Under the pieces are notes generated by a model. That model was given only the letters and a program-made list of their open reading frames with translations. It was not told the DNA's origin and did not search any database. From NCBI GenBank assembly GCA_028712695.1, contig JAQTQZ010000009.1, positions 1-64,000 on the forward strand: a DNA stretch of 64,000 nucleotides, read 5' to 3'. Of this stretch, positions 57,325 through 64,000 are shown piece after piece (the first letter of the stretch is position 1; each line of letters begins with the position of its first letter). Origin of the DNA: Methylovulum sp. (lineage in GTDB: Bacteria; Pseudomonadota; Gammaproteobacteria; Methylococcales; Methylomonadaceae). The translations under genes were made by a program, and so were the position numbers.

Positions 57325-57942
57325 TTATTGCTGGTTAACCACCAAAAACACCACCAAGCCCGTAAACACGCCATACGCAGGCCAGGTGTATTTGCCCAAT
57401 TGCCCGAACAGCCATTGCAACGCGGCGCTGTCCGGCTGGGAGACGGTTTGTGCGGCGCACCACCACAAGCTGTTGAGCAAAGGCAAGAACACTAAAACTA
57501 AAAAACCGGGCGCATCAAAAAACAAACTGCCCCAGGCGGCGGGATACGCGCCATCCGCTAGCCGCAAAATAATTTGCGCCAATAAAATCCCCCAGGCCGT
57601 CGCGCCCAAGATAAACGCCAATAGGAACAAGCGGTTATTAAGGTGGCATAAATACTTTGCCGGGGTCAATAAGGCTTGATGCCGTCTGGACAAATACGCG
57701 GCGGGCAAGCTCAGGCACAACAGCAATAAACTGGTGTCGCTGAGCAAATCCCAAAATTTCGGGCTGATGGCCTCGTTAATCGCCCCGACATAATAGGCGG
57801 CGTAGGGCGCGGGCTCTTGGTTGTCTAGGCCCTCGGCGATCAGCACGGCAAACAAGCCTAAGCCTGCGTAAGCGGCGATTGCTATACGCAAGGCGATGAG
57901 GTCGAAGGCGGTGTTTATCAGGTTTTTTAGGGTGGTGTTCAT
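57325..57942 (-). CDS. Membrane protein of unknown function inside the mxa cluster
   Basis: 205 residues with about five hydrophobic segments: IAIAAYAGLGLFAVLIAEG, LLLLCLSLPAAYL, NRLFLLAFILGATAWGILLAQIIL, GFLVLVFLPLLNSLWW and AYGVFTGLVVFLVV. It stands between mxaR and mxaS where some methanotrophs have a gene annotated mxaP; I cannot confirm identity. By position it probably aids methanol dehydrogenase assembly with the MxaR-MxaS pair. Palindromic repeats flank it on both sides. Confidence 0.75.
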   Translation of the reverse strand: MNTTLKNLINTAFDLIALRIAIAAYAGLGLFAVLIAEGLDNQEPAPYAAYYVGAINEAISPKFWDLLSDTSLLLLCLSLPAAYLSRRHQALLTPAKYLCHLNNRLFLLAFILGATAWGILLAQIILRLADGAYPAAWGSLFFDAPGFLVLVFLPLLNSLWWCAAQTVSQPDSAALQWLFGQLGKYTWPAYGVFTGLVVFLVVNQQ

Positions 57943-57969
57943 GTTTTACACTCGTGATGCTCGTGTTCT

Positions 57970-58115
57970 GCTCGTTCCCAAGCTCCAGCTTGGGAATGTA
58001 GTTTTGGAAGCTCTAGCTTCCAGTCATTTATTGAGGACACGAAGCTAGAGCTTCGGCTACCGCATTCCCAAGCTGGAGCTTGGGAATGAGCAGAAGCTGG
58101 AGCTTGGGAACAAGC
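57970..58115. repeat. mxa palindrome element, copy 3 (downstream of mxaR), with extra half unit
   Basis: A full element with arms starting GCTCGTTCCCAAGCTCC at 57970 and ending GGGAATGAGC at 58091, followed by an additional arm (AGCTGGAGCTTGGGAACAAGC) up to 58115. The extra arm suggests recombination between copies. Confidence 0.88.
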
Positions 58116-58129
58116 CGATGCCTACACAT

Positions 58130-59140
58130 TCACGGCGCGGCAATCTGCCCCAAAATCCCTTGTATCAATTGCGGCATCAGTTCCTCTTTCCGATAGGCGT
58201 ACAAGGGGCTGAAAAATATCCGGTGCGCCATGGTCACGGCATACACGGCCTGCAAATCTTCCGGCAGCAAATTGTCGCGGCCTTCCAGCCACGCGCGGGT
58301 TTTGGCGGCGCGGATAAAATAGCTCATGCCGCGCGGGCTGGCGCCGGCTTGGATCAGCTCCGCCATGTCCACATCAGCCAAGCGGATGCCAAACTGGGCG
58401 GGTTTGTGCGAGGCTTGCCACAAGGCCAAGGCGTAGGCTTTGAGTTTGTCGCTGCTGTGGATGTGGGCTTGGATGCTGGCGGCGACTTCATTGAGTTGGT
58501 AATAGGCGATTTGCCCGCTGGCCATTTCCTGCACTAAGCGGTCGGTGTCGTGGTAGCGCGGGTTGAACATCAGTTCTTGCAACACCGCCTCGTCAATGGG
58601 CGTGTCGATGCTGATTTCAAACATAAATCGGTCTTTGGCGGCGGCGGGCAGTTCAAAGGTTTCTTCGCGCTCGACGCGGTTACGGTCGGCAAACACTTGC
58701 AGATGTGGCAAGTGGTAAGTTTGGTTAAACGCGCCGACGCTACGTTCCGCCATCGCCCGTAATAATAAGGAATGGACTTGCGGACGGGCGCGGTTGATTT
58801 CGTTAAAAAAGAACGTCGCCAAGCGTTCGCGGTGGCTCAGTAAAGGGCCGGGATCGACGCGGGGTTTACCGCTGGCATCCAGATAGGTGTAATAAATTAG
58901 GTCGGCGGGCATCAAGTCTATCGTGCCTTCGATGCGCTGGTAATCGCCGCCCAAGCCATGGGCGATAGCGCGGAGCAAGGTGGTTTTGCCGATTCCGACA
59001 TTGCCTTCTAACAAAACATGGCCTCGCGCAAATACCGCTAGCAACAAATGGCGCACGGCGGCGGTTTGGCCGATGACGATGTGGTTAAGCTGGCTTTCAA
59101 AGTGTAGGGCTTGTTCGCGGCTGGTGTTTAAGTCGGTCAT
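58130..59140 (-). CDS. mxaR: MxaR, MoxR-type AAA+ ATPase
   Basis: 336 residues. Walker A EGNVGIGKTTLLRA near residue 38-48, Walker B FFNEINRARPQVHSLLLRAM and the sensor-like ADRNRVEREETFELPAAAKDRFMF. The founding MoxR family member from methylotrophs; it is required for active methanol dehydrogenase, probably as an ATP-driven chaperone with MxaS. It lies 256 bases after mxaI, with palindrome copy 4 in the gap. Confidence 0.92.
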   Translation of the reverse strand: MTDLNTSREQALHFESQLNHIVIGQTAAVRHLLLAVFARGHVLLEGNVGIGKTTLLRAIAHGLGGDYQRIEGTIDLMPADLIYYTYLDASGKPRVDPGPLLSHRERLATFFFNEINRARPQVHSLLLRAMAERSVGAFNQTYHLPHLQVFADRNRVEREETFELPAAAKDRFMFEISIDTPIDEAVLQELMFNPRYHDTDRLVQEMASGQIAYYQLNEVAASIQAHIHSSDKLKAYALALWQASHKPAQFGIRLADVDMAELIQAGASPRGMSYFIRAAKTRAWLEGRDNLLPEDLQAVYAVTMAHRIFFSPLYAYRKEELMPQLIQGILGQIAAP

Positions 59141-59217
59141 GGATGTCTGTAAAAAAATCCGGCAAGAGGGAAAATTGCCGGAATAGAGAGATGAATTAGT
59201 CTAAAAAATATCTTTTT

Positions 59218-59361
59218 GCTCGTTCCCAAGCTCCAGCTTGGGAATGCGGTAGCCGAAGCTCTAGCTTCGTATCCCCAATGTCTGGAAACTAGAACTTTCC
59301 GCTATTCTCGAAGCTAGAGCTTCTGAAACTTGAGTTCCCAAGCTGGAGCTTGGGAACTAGC
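59218..59361. repeat. mxa palindrome element, copy 4 (mxaI-mxaR gap)
   Basis: GCTCGTTCCCAAGCTCC at 59218 pairs with the right arm ending GGGAACTAGC at 59361 (one mismatch). Inner palindromes GAAGCTCTAGCTTC, GGAAACTAGAACTTTCC and GAAGCTAGAGCTTC. It separates the enzyme genes mxaFJGI from the maturation genes. Confidence 0.9.
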
Positions 59362-59396
59362 GCACACTAGCGCAAACCCAACCAGCGAACTCAAAC

Positions 59397-59684
59397 TTAA
59401 TTGGCAATCTCTTCCACGTCATAAACAAACTTCCCCGTTTTAACGAAATTCAGGCGGCGTTTCTCGTTACGCGCTTCCATTTCCTTAACCGACTGGGCTT
59501 GTTTATTCAGTTCGTTGACATCATGCTTGGGATCGTATTTGCTGCCTGCGACTTTGTCGGGATAGCCGGGTTTCGGCTCCCAGCACACGCCGGGTTCTTT
59601 GCAGTTGGTGCCATCGTAAGCCAAAGCTGATGCTGACAATCCGGCGGCAACCACCGCCAAGCTGAGTAATGCTAATTTTTTCAT
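59397..59684 (-). CDS. mxaI: Methanol dehydrogenase small (beta) subunit MxaI
   Basis: 95 residues. Signal peptide ending SALA, then YDGTNCKEPGVCWEPKPGYP with the Cys pair that forms the known disulfide, and the Lys-rich helix EARNEKRRLNFVKTG. MxaI binds to the MxaF surface in the periplasmic alpha2beta2 enzyme. 13 bases after mxaG. Confidence 0.97.
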   Translation of the reverse strand: MKKLALLSLAVVAAGLSASALAYDGTNCKEPGVCWEPKPGYPDKVAGSKYDPKHDVNELNKQAQSVKEMEARNEKRRLNFVKTGKFVYDVEEIAN

Positions 59685-59697
59685 CGTGTTATCCTCA

Positions 59698-60168
59698 TTA
59701 TTTAGTTAACCATTTGGCCTTTTTCGGATCACCTGTGTAGATGTCACGTAGAAAAGCCATGATTTGCAACATTTCATCGGTGTTAAAGTTGACGTATTGC
59801 GGACCCATCATGCCGTTGGCCCCGCCGAACAACAGTTCAAACAGGCCTTGGTCGGTGGCGTTGCGCGGGTAGGTCCAATAATCGTCCGCCAGACCGGGGC
59901 CGAGCTTGCCTTCCGCCTCATGGCCGTGGCAGCCGGAACAGCCCGTCATGTACAGGCTTTTGCCTTTTTCCACGACTTCCTTATTGCCGTTGTAGGGGTT
60001 TTTGCCGTCCTGCATGAACTGCTTGAAGGCATCGGTGTTGCCGCCTTTTTTGGCGAAACTCAAATCCAAGGCTTCGCCCGTGATGGCGTTATGCAGGCTG
60101 ATGTCGGCCTGGGCGGTGCTAAAAAATAGTGCGAACGACGCACATAGGGTGAGGGTTGATAATTTCAT
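59698..60168 (-). CDS. mxaG: Cytochrome cL, electron acceptor of methanol dehydrogenase
   Basis: 156 residues. Signal peptide ending AQA, heme motif CSGCH with C77, C80 and His81, and a distal Met pair at residues 120-121 as possible axial ligand. The C-terminal region (DEMLQIMAFLRDIYTGD) matches cytochrome cL. It receives electrons from PQQ in MxaF. Close gaps to mxaJ (15 bases) and mxaI (13 bases) show a single transcript. Confidence 0.95.
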   Translation of the reverse strand: MKLSTLTLCASFALFFSTAQADISLHNAITGEALDLSFAKKGGNTDAFKQFMQDGKNPYNGNKEVVEKGKSLYMTGCSGCHGHEAEGKLGPGLADDYWTYPRNATDQGLFELLFGGANGMMGPQYVNFNTDEMLQIMAFLRDIYTGDPKKAKWLTK

Positions 60169-60183
60169 GCGCTGGTTTTTTCC

Positions 60184-61029
60184 TTAATGGGTTGCGGCGA
60201 CGGCGACAGGCTCGGCATCCAACAAAGGTATGCCTTCGGCTTCGAGCAACTGCCGTATCTCCGGTTGTTTAGCTTTAATGACCTGGTTCAGTTGTGCCAG
60301 CAGGGCTTCGTTGCCTTTGCGTACCGCCATTGATGTGCTGTAGTGATGCCCGACCTTTTCCCCATCCGCCCGCTTGTTAGTGTCGGGAATCACGGTCATG
60401 GTCAACGGCGTGGCAGCCGCTTTAACGTAACGCCCTGCCGCCGGCCCCCATAACGCCGCGACTTCGGCATGGCCTGAGGCGACTTCGCTGACCAGTTTTG
60501 CGGTGTCGTATTTGACGTATTGGTTGCGTTTGGACTTATAACCGACCAGTTCTTGCGAATAATTGAACAGGTCGTTATAGCGTCCGATGGCGCGGAGCAT
60601 CACTTCGGCAGGCGAACCCGGCACAAAGGCGATGCGCCGGGCTTTTTGCAAAGCTTCACTATCCCAATTTTGCACAGCCTGCCCGTCCTTGCGGGTGATG
60701 AACACATAGCCGGAACGGTAATACGGCACACTGGTGGACACACGCGGGTCGCCCGTGTCCACGCCGATCACGGCATCGCACAAGCCTTTGTCCAAGGTGT
60801 CGCGCAAGTAATAGCGCGGGTCAGCCCAATAAACGGTTTCGACTTTTTTGTGCAATGCTTCCCCGACTAACTGGGCGAGTTCGTTTTCAAAACCTTCGCC
60901 TTTGTTGTTGGAGTACGGCATTTCATCTTCGGCGGCGCAGATTTTTAAGGGGCTGTCGTCGGCGTAGGCGGCGGATAGGCTTAAGCCTAGGCACACAACG
61001 GCGAATAAGTGTTTTTTTGTTAATCGCAT
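60184..61029 (-). CDS. mxaJ: MxaJ, periplasmic solute-binding-like protein
   Basis: 281 residues from ATG 61029; the longer frame begins with TTG and adds four residues. Signal peptide ending AYA, then KICAAEDEMPYSNNKGEGFENELAQLV, the start of a periplasmic binding protein fold, and VIGVDTGDPRVSTS. MxaJ is needed for methanol dehydrogenase maturation, probably as a chaperone or cofactor-related binding protein. A palindromic element fills most of the gap to mxaF. Confidence 0.93.
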   Translation of the reverse strand: MRLTKKHLFAVVCLGLSLSAAYADDSPLKICAAEDEMPYSNNKGEGFENELAQLVGEALHKKVETVYWADPRYYLRDTLDKGLCDAVIGVDTGDPRVSTSVPYYRSGYVFITRKDGQAVQNWDSEALQKARRIAFVPGSPAEVMLRAIGRYNDLFNYSQELVGYKSKRNQYVKYDTAKLVSEVASGHAEVAALWGPAAGRYVKAAATPLTMTVIPDTNKRADGEKVGHHYSTSMAVRKGNEALLAQLNQVIKAKQPEIRQLLEAEGIPLLDAEPVAVAATH

Positions 61030-61065
61030 GTTTGTTTCCAATTTTTTTATAGCTTCAGCTCGTCA

Positions 61066-61097
61066 GCTCGTTCCCAAGCTCCAGCTTGGGAACGAGC
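61066..61097. repeat. Single 32-bp palindrome between mxaF and mxaJ (mxa palindrome family, copy 5)
   Basis: GCTCGTTCCCAAGCT, centre CC, AGCTTGGGAACGAGC: 15-bp perfect arms. It occupies the 3' untranslated part between mxaF stop (61105) and mxaJ and would form a strong hairpin in the mxaFJ mRNA. Confidence 0.92.
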
Positions 61098-61104
61098 ATA
61101 GCAA

Positions 61105-62913
61105 CTACAGGGCAAACACCATCACGCCGCCGCCCATTTGCGTGTAATGCGCCAATTCTTTAAACGCACCCACCGCACCTAAGCCCGCTGTCGGGTCTTT
61201 TAGGTCAAACACCAAACCTACGCCGGGCCAACCACCTACCCCGTAATAAATCGCCACATATTGCTTGCCGTTATGCAGGTAAGTGATCGGGTGGCCGATA
61301 ACGCCGGAAGGCAGTTTGAATTTCCACAACTCTTCGCCGGTTTTTGAATTCAGGGCTTTGATGTAACCATCCAAAGTGCCGTAGAACACCAAGTCCCCGG
61401 CGGTGGCGGTCGTGCCGCCCCAGACCGCGAATTTCTCTTTCACTTCCCATTCAAACTCGCCGGTGACGGAGTTCATGGCCTTGACTTGGCCTAATGTGCC
61501 TTTCGGCCCAGGGTACATGTTCAAGGTCGCGCCGACGAAGAACTGGCCTGCGCGGTAAGGCAGCATGAACGGTTCCCAATCCATACAGATATGGTTGATG
61601 CCCATGAAGAACAGTTTTTTCGCCGGGTCGTAAGATTCGATGCCTTGGTTGTGGTAGCCCATCGCGGACGGGCAAATGCCTTTGGCTTCGTGATCCATGT
61701 GCGTCGAATATTCGGGGTCACGGACTGGCAAGCCGGTTTTCAGGTCGACTTTTTTCACCCAGTTGACGGTGTCGTCAATCTTGAACGCATTCACCAGATC
61801 GCCGTTTTCACGGTTTAGCGTGTACACCAAGCCGTTACGGTCGGGATGGGTCAGCAACTTGGTTTTCTTGCCATCCACCACTTGCTCAGACAGCCCCATG
61901 TAGTTGACGCCCGCATAGTCCCATTCGTCATGCGGGGTTTTTTGGTAGCCGAATTTCGCTTCGCCCGTGTTGACATCACGCCCCCAGATGGTCATCGTCC
62001 ATTTGTTGTCGCCAGGGCGCATGGTTTCGTTCCACGGCGCCGGGTTGCCGGAACCGTAATAGAGCATGTCCAAGTCAGGGTCAAAAGCGTACCAGCCCCA
62101 GTTGGTGCCGCCGCCGATTTTCCACGCGTCGCCTTCCCAGGTTTTTAGCCCCAAACCAAATTGCCCGTAATGCGGGTTGGCTTTGTTGAAATCTTTCGCC
62201 AGCTTGATGTCTTCATCCGGGCCGGTGGCGTAAACGCGCCATAGTTGCTTGCCGTCCTTGATGCTGTAAGCGGTCGCGTAACCGCGCACCCCCAATTCTG
62301 CGCCGGAACTGCCGACGATGACCTTGTCCTTGACGACAAACGGTGCGACCGTTAACGTTGATCCCATCGCAATGTCGGAGTTTTCCATTTTCCAAAGCAG
62401 CTCACCGGTTTTGGCGTTCAAGGCGACGATATGGCCGTCCAATTGGTTTTGGAAAATGGTCGCCGGGTAACCGTTGCCTTCCGGCGCATACGCCAAGCCG
62501 CGGTTGACCACATCACAACAGGCCACGGCACGCGCCGCCGGATTTTGTTTAGGTTTGAATTCCCAGAGGATTTTGTCCGGCTCGTTCAAGTCGATGGCGA
62601 AAATATTGTTGGGGTACGGGGTGTGGACATACATGATGCCGTTGACGACCAAGGGGCCGCCTTCGTGGCCGTTCAGCACGCCTGTTGAAAATGACCAGAC
62701 CGGTTTCAGGTTTTTGACGTTGGTGATATTGATGTCGTACAGCTCGCTAAAATGGGTCGCGCTGTAATCTTTGGTCTGCATCACCCAGTTGGTGTTTTGG
62801 CGTGACAGCTTGTCCAGCTCCTTATTCGCCTGCGCGGGTTGCGCCAACGCCAAGAGTATGCCCGCCGCCAATGCAGTGCGTCCTGCATAACCGGCCATTT
62901 TCAAAATCCGCAT
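61105..62913 (-). CDS. mxaF: PQQ-dependent methanol dehydrogenase large subunit MxaF
   Basis: 602 residues. Oxidises methanol to formaldehyde in the periplasm. Signal peptide ending AQA; then the eight-blade beta-propeller. The adjacent Cys132-Cys133 (AVACCDVV) form the ring disulfide over PQQ. Calcium ligand Asn290 lies in GSGNPAPWN, and catalytic Asp332 in WDYAGVN with Ala334, which marks the calcium rather than the lanthanide enzyme (XoxF has Asp there). GGAGG precedes ATG 62913 by five bases. Divergent from mxaB across 429 bases. Confidence 0.98.
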   Translation of the reverse strand: MRILKMAGYAGRTALAAGILLALAQPAQANKELDKLSRQNTNWVMQTKDYSATHFSELYDINITNVKNLKPVWSFSTGVLNGHEGGPLVVNGIMYVHTPYPNNIFAIDLNEPDKILWEFKPKQNPAARAVACCDVVNRGLAYAPEGNGYPATIFQNQLDGHIVALNAKTGELLWKMENSDIAMGSTLTVAPFVVKDKVIVGSSGAELGVRGYATAYSIKDGKQLWRVYATGPDEDIKLAKDFNKANPHYGQFGLGLKTWEGDAWKIGGGTNWGWYAFDPDLDMLYYGSGNPAPWNETMRPGDNKWTMTIWGRDVNTGEAKFGYQKTPHDEWDYAGVNYMGLSEQVVDGKKTKLLTHPDRNGLVYTLNRENGDLVNAFKIDDTVNWVKKVDLKTGLPVRDPEYSTHMDHEAKGICPSAMGYHNQGIESYDPAKKLFFMGINHICMDWEPFMLPYRAGQFFVGATLNMYPGPKGTLGQVKAMNSVTGEFEWEVKEKFAVWGGTTATAGDLVFYGTLDGYIKALNSKTGEELWKFKLPSGVIGHPITYLHNGKQYVAIYYGVGGWPGVGLVFDLKDPTAGLGAVGAFKELAHYTQMGGGVMVFAL

Positions 62914-62954
62914 GATTCCTCCAGAATATTATTGGGTGTGTGTTCAATAGGGCC

Positions 62955-63020
62955 TAGCCGGGTGTCCCGAAAGTGCTTGGCTTGCTTGATCGAGCAATGG
63001 TTGCTTAGGACACCCGGCTA
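62955..63020. promoter_or_regulatory. 13-bp inverted repeat in the mxaF-mxaB divergent region
   Basis: TAGCCGGGTGTCC at 62955-62967 is the exact reverse complement of GGACACCCGGCTA at 63008-63020. The 40-base spacing is long for an intrinsic hairpin; it could be an operator or form a large stem-loop in the mxaF leader. No promoter hexamers could be placed with confidence. Confidence 0.6.
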
Positions 63021-63143
63021 TGCTGGACAGGAATGATACGGGAGGAGGCAGGCAGGCCGTTACGGAATAAGCCTTTAAAACAGCTGGGAAAATGGCGGCA
63101 AAAGTGGGTGAAATATTCCTGTCACTCGATGTTCAAGTTTTTT

Positions 63144-63257
63144 GCCCGTTCCCCAAACTCCGGCTTGGTAACCCAAGTCCCGGAAGCTCCAGCTTCGAGA
63201 ACGGCAGGAAGCTAGAGCTTCCAAAACCGCATTCCCAAGCCGAAGCTTGGGAACGAG
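63144..63257. repeat. mxa palindrome element, copy 6, degenerate (mxaF-mxaB region)
   Basis: A weakened form of the family: CCCGTTCCCCAAACTCCGGC on the left, GGAAGCTCCAGCTTCG and GGAAGCTAGAGCTTCC inside, and TTCCCAAGCCGAAGCTTGGGAACGAGG on the right. The outer arms are partly mismatched, so it is probably older. Confidence 0.85.
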
Positions 63258-63342
63258 GGTAAAAACAAAAAAAGGAAATCTTCCTATAGTCCCAGTATCG
63301 CAAACACGGCATCATGGGCGTTTTATCAGGAAGGAGGCTAAG

Positions 63343-64000
63343 GTGTCACACAAAATCAATGTCTTGCTGGTTGATGACCATGCGGTGGTCAGGGCCGGTT
63401 ATAAAACCTATTTGTCGTTATCGGAAAATATCGGGCAAATTTACGAAGCTGACCGAGGCGAAACTGCCTGCCAGTTATACAACCAGCATCGGCCCGACTT
63501 GGTCGTGCTGGATTTGTCCATGCCTGGCATCGGCGGTTTTGAAACCATACGGCGATTAATCAACCGCGACCCCCACGCAAAAATTTTGGTGTTCAGTATC
63601 CACAATGAACTGGTTTACGTCACCCGTGCCCTGAAAGCCGGTGCAAAAGGCTATATCACTAAAAACAGCATCCCCGAAACACTTGTCACGGCAGTAGGCA
63701 AAATTTCCCAAGGCGGCACGTTTGTTGACCCGGAACTCGCCCAGCAACTGGCAGTCACCATGACTTCTGGTTTGGATGATGCCGAAAAGATAAAACTGTT
63801 ATCGCCACGTGAATTCGACGTGTTTTGCCTATTGGCAAATGGCTATACCACGCATAAGGCGGCGGAAAAATTGTGCTTAAGCTATAAGACCGTATGCAAC
63901 CACGGCACGGCGATTAAGGAAAAGCTAGGGGCGATAACGGTTGCCGAATTGACGCTTTTGGCGACAAGGCAGGGGTTGATCGAAGTGCAAAAAGCCCTGC
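63343..64000 (+). CDS. mxaB: LuxR-family response regulator, MxaB-like (partial)
   Basis: 219 codons visible, running off the right edge. It starts with GTG 63343, preceded by AAGGAGG. Receiver domain: LLVDDHAVVRAGY, phosphoacceptor Asp57 in VVLDLSMPG, and KAGAKGYITKN. The LuxR HTH follows (LSPREFDVFCLLANGYTTHKAA and SYKTVCNH). Orphan response regulators called MxaB control mxa transcription in other methylotrophs; the divergent position next to mxaF supports the same role here, but no kinase is visible in the window. Confidence 0.85.
   Translation, partial: MSHKINVLLVDDHAVVRAGYKTYLSLSENIGQIYEADRGETACQLYNQHRPDLVVLDLSMPGIGGFETIRRLINRDPHAKILVFSIHNELVYVTRALKAGAKGYITKNSIPETLVTAVGKISQGGTFVDPELAQQLAVTMTSGLDDAEKIKLLSPREFDVFCLLANGYTTHKAAEKLCLSYKTVCNHGTAIKEKLGAITVAELTLLATRQGLIEVQKAL

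Noticed and set aside
61105-62913. Lanthanide-type XoxF instead of MxaF
   Set aside because: The residue two positions after the catalytic Asp is Ala (WDYA), and mxaJ, mxaG and mxaI follow, as expected for the calcium enzyme.

Overview
The window looks like a chromosome segment from a gammaproteobacterial methylotroph, most likely a methanotroph of the order Methylococcales. The main reason is a canonical calcium/PQQ methanol dehydrogenase cluster (mxaFJGI, then the mxaR, S, A, C, K, L maturation genes) at 52.5-64 kb. Its MxaF has the Asp-Tyr-Ala active-site triad typical of the calcium enzyme, not the Asp-Tyr-Asp of lanthanide XoxF. No methane monooxygenase lies in the window, so methanotrophy is inferred. 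Genus and species cannot be fixed from the sequence alone.

Layout. 0-6.5 kb is an AT-rich surface-polysaccharide locus: five family-2 glycosyltransferases, a membrane O-acyltransferase, a partial gene at the left edge and a small MITE-like element. 6.7-16.8 kb is a type IV pilus accessory locus: YchJ and PilE on the minus strand, then two sets of minor pilins (PilV-PilW-PilX with a secreted DUF4114 protein; FimT-PilE-FimT-PilW-PilX-PilV). No PilY1 is seen. A decayed second copy of gmk sits inside this locus. 17-21 kb carries a lipid-linked sugar module (DPM-type GT2, GtrA, large membrane protein), divergent from the intact gmk and followed by rimO. 23-26.9 kb holds small secreted or membrane proteins, including two short genes of 37 and 43 codons, and an HTTM-DCC fusion. 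27-43 kb is mostly housekeeping: metH, a ZIP transporter, a YejF-type ABC ATPase, psd, queF, a PaaK-like ligase, rsgA, an M48 protease, orn, a double-length CrcB with DUF190, serS, a SEL1 protein and gltX. gltX is followed by tRNA-Ala(GGC) and two identical tRNA-Glu(UUC) genes. 44-51.9 kb carries an ankyrin protein, a MoxR/DUF58 pair, a DksA-like regulator, a TusA-like protein, a CDF transporter, argJ and a phospholipase-D-like protein.

How the mxa genes work together. MxaF and MxaI form the periplasmic enzyme, MxaG (cytochrome cL) takes its electrons, MxaJ is an accessory periplasmic protein, and MxaR/S/A/C/K/L are needed for assembly and calcium insertion. An orphan LuxR-type response regulator (MxaB-like) starts divergently upstream of mxaF and runs off the right edge.

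Most unusual points: a family of nested palindromes occupies nearly every sizeable gap of the mxa cluster and was not noticed elsewhere in the window; the decayed gmk among pilin genes; the CrcB fusion whose second half has lost the fluoride-channel signature; the duplicated 3' end of the phospholipase-D gene on both sides of a REP-like hairpin; and a pair of paralogous small secreted proteins, one of them directly downstream of mxaL.
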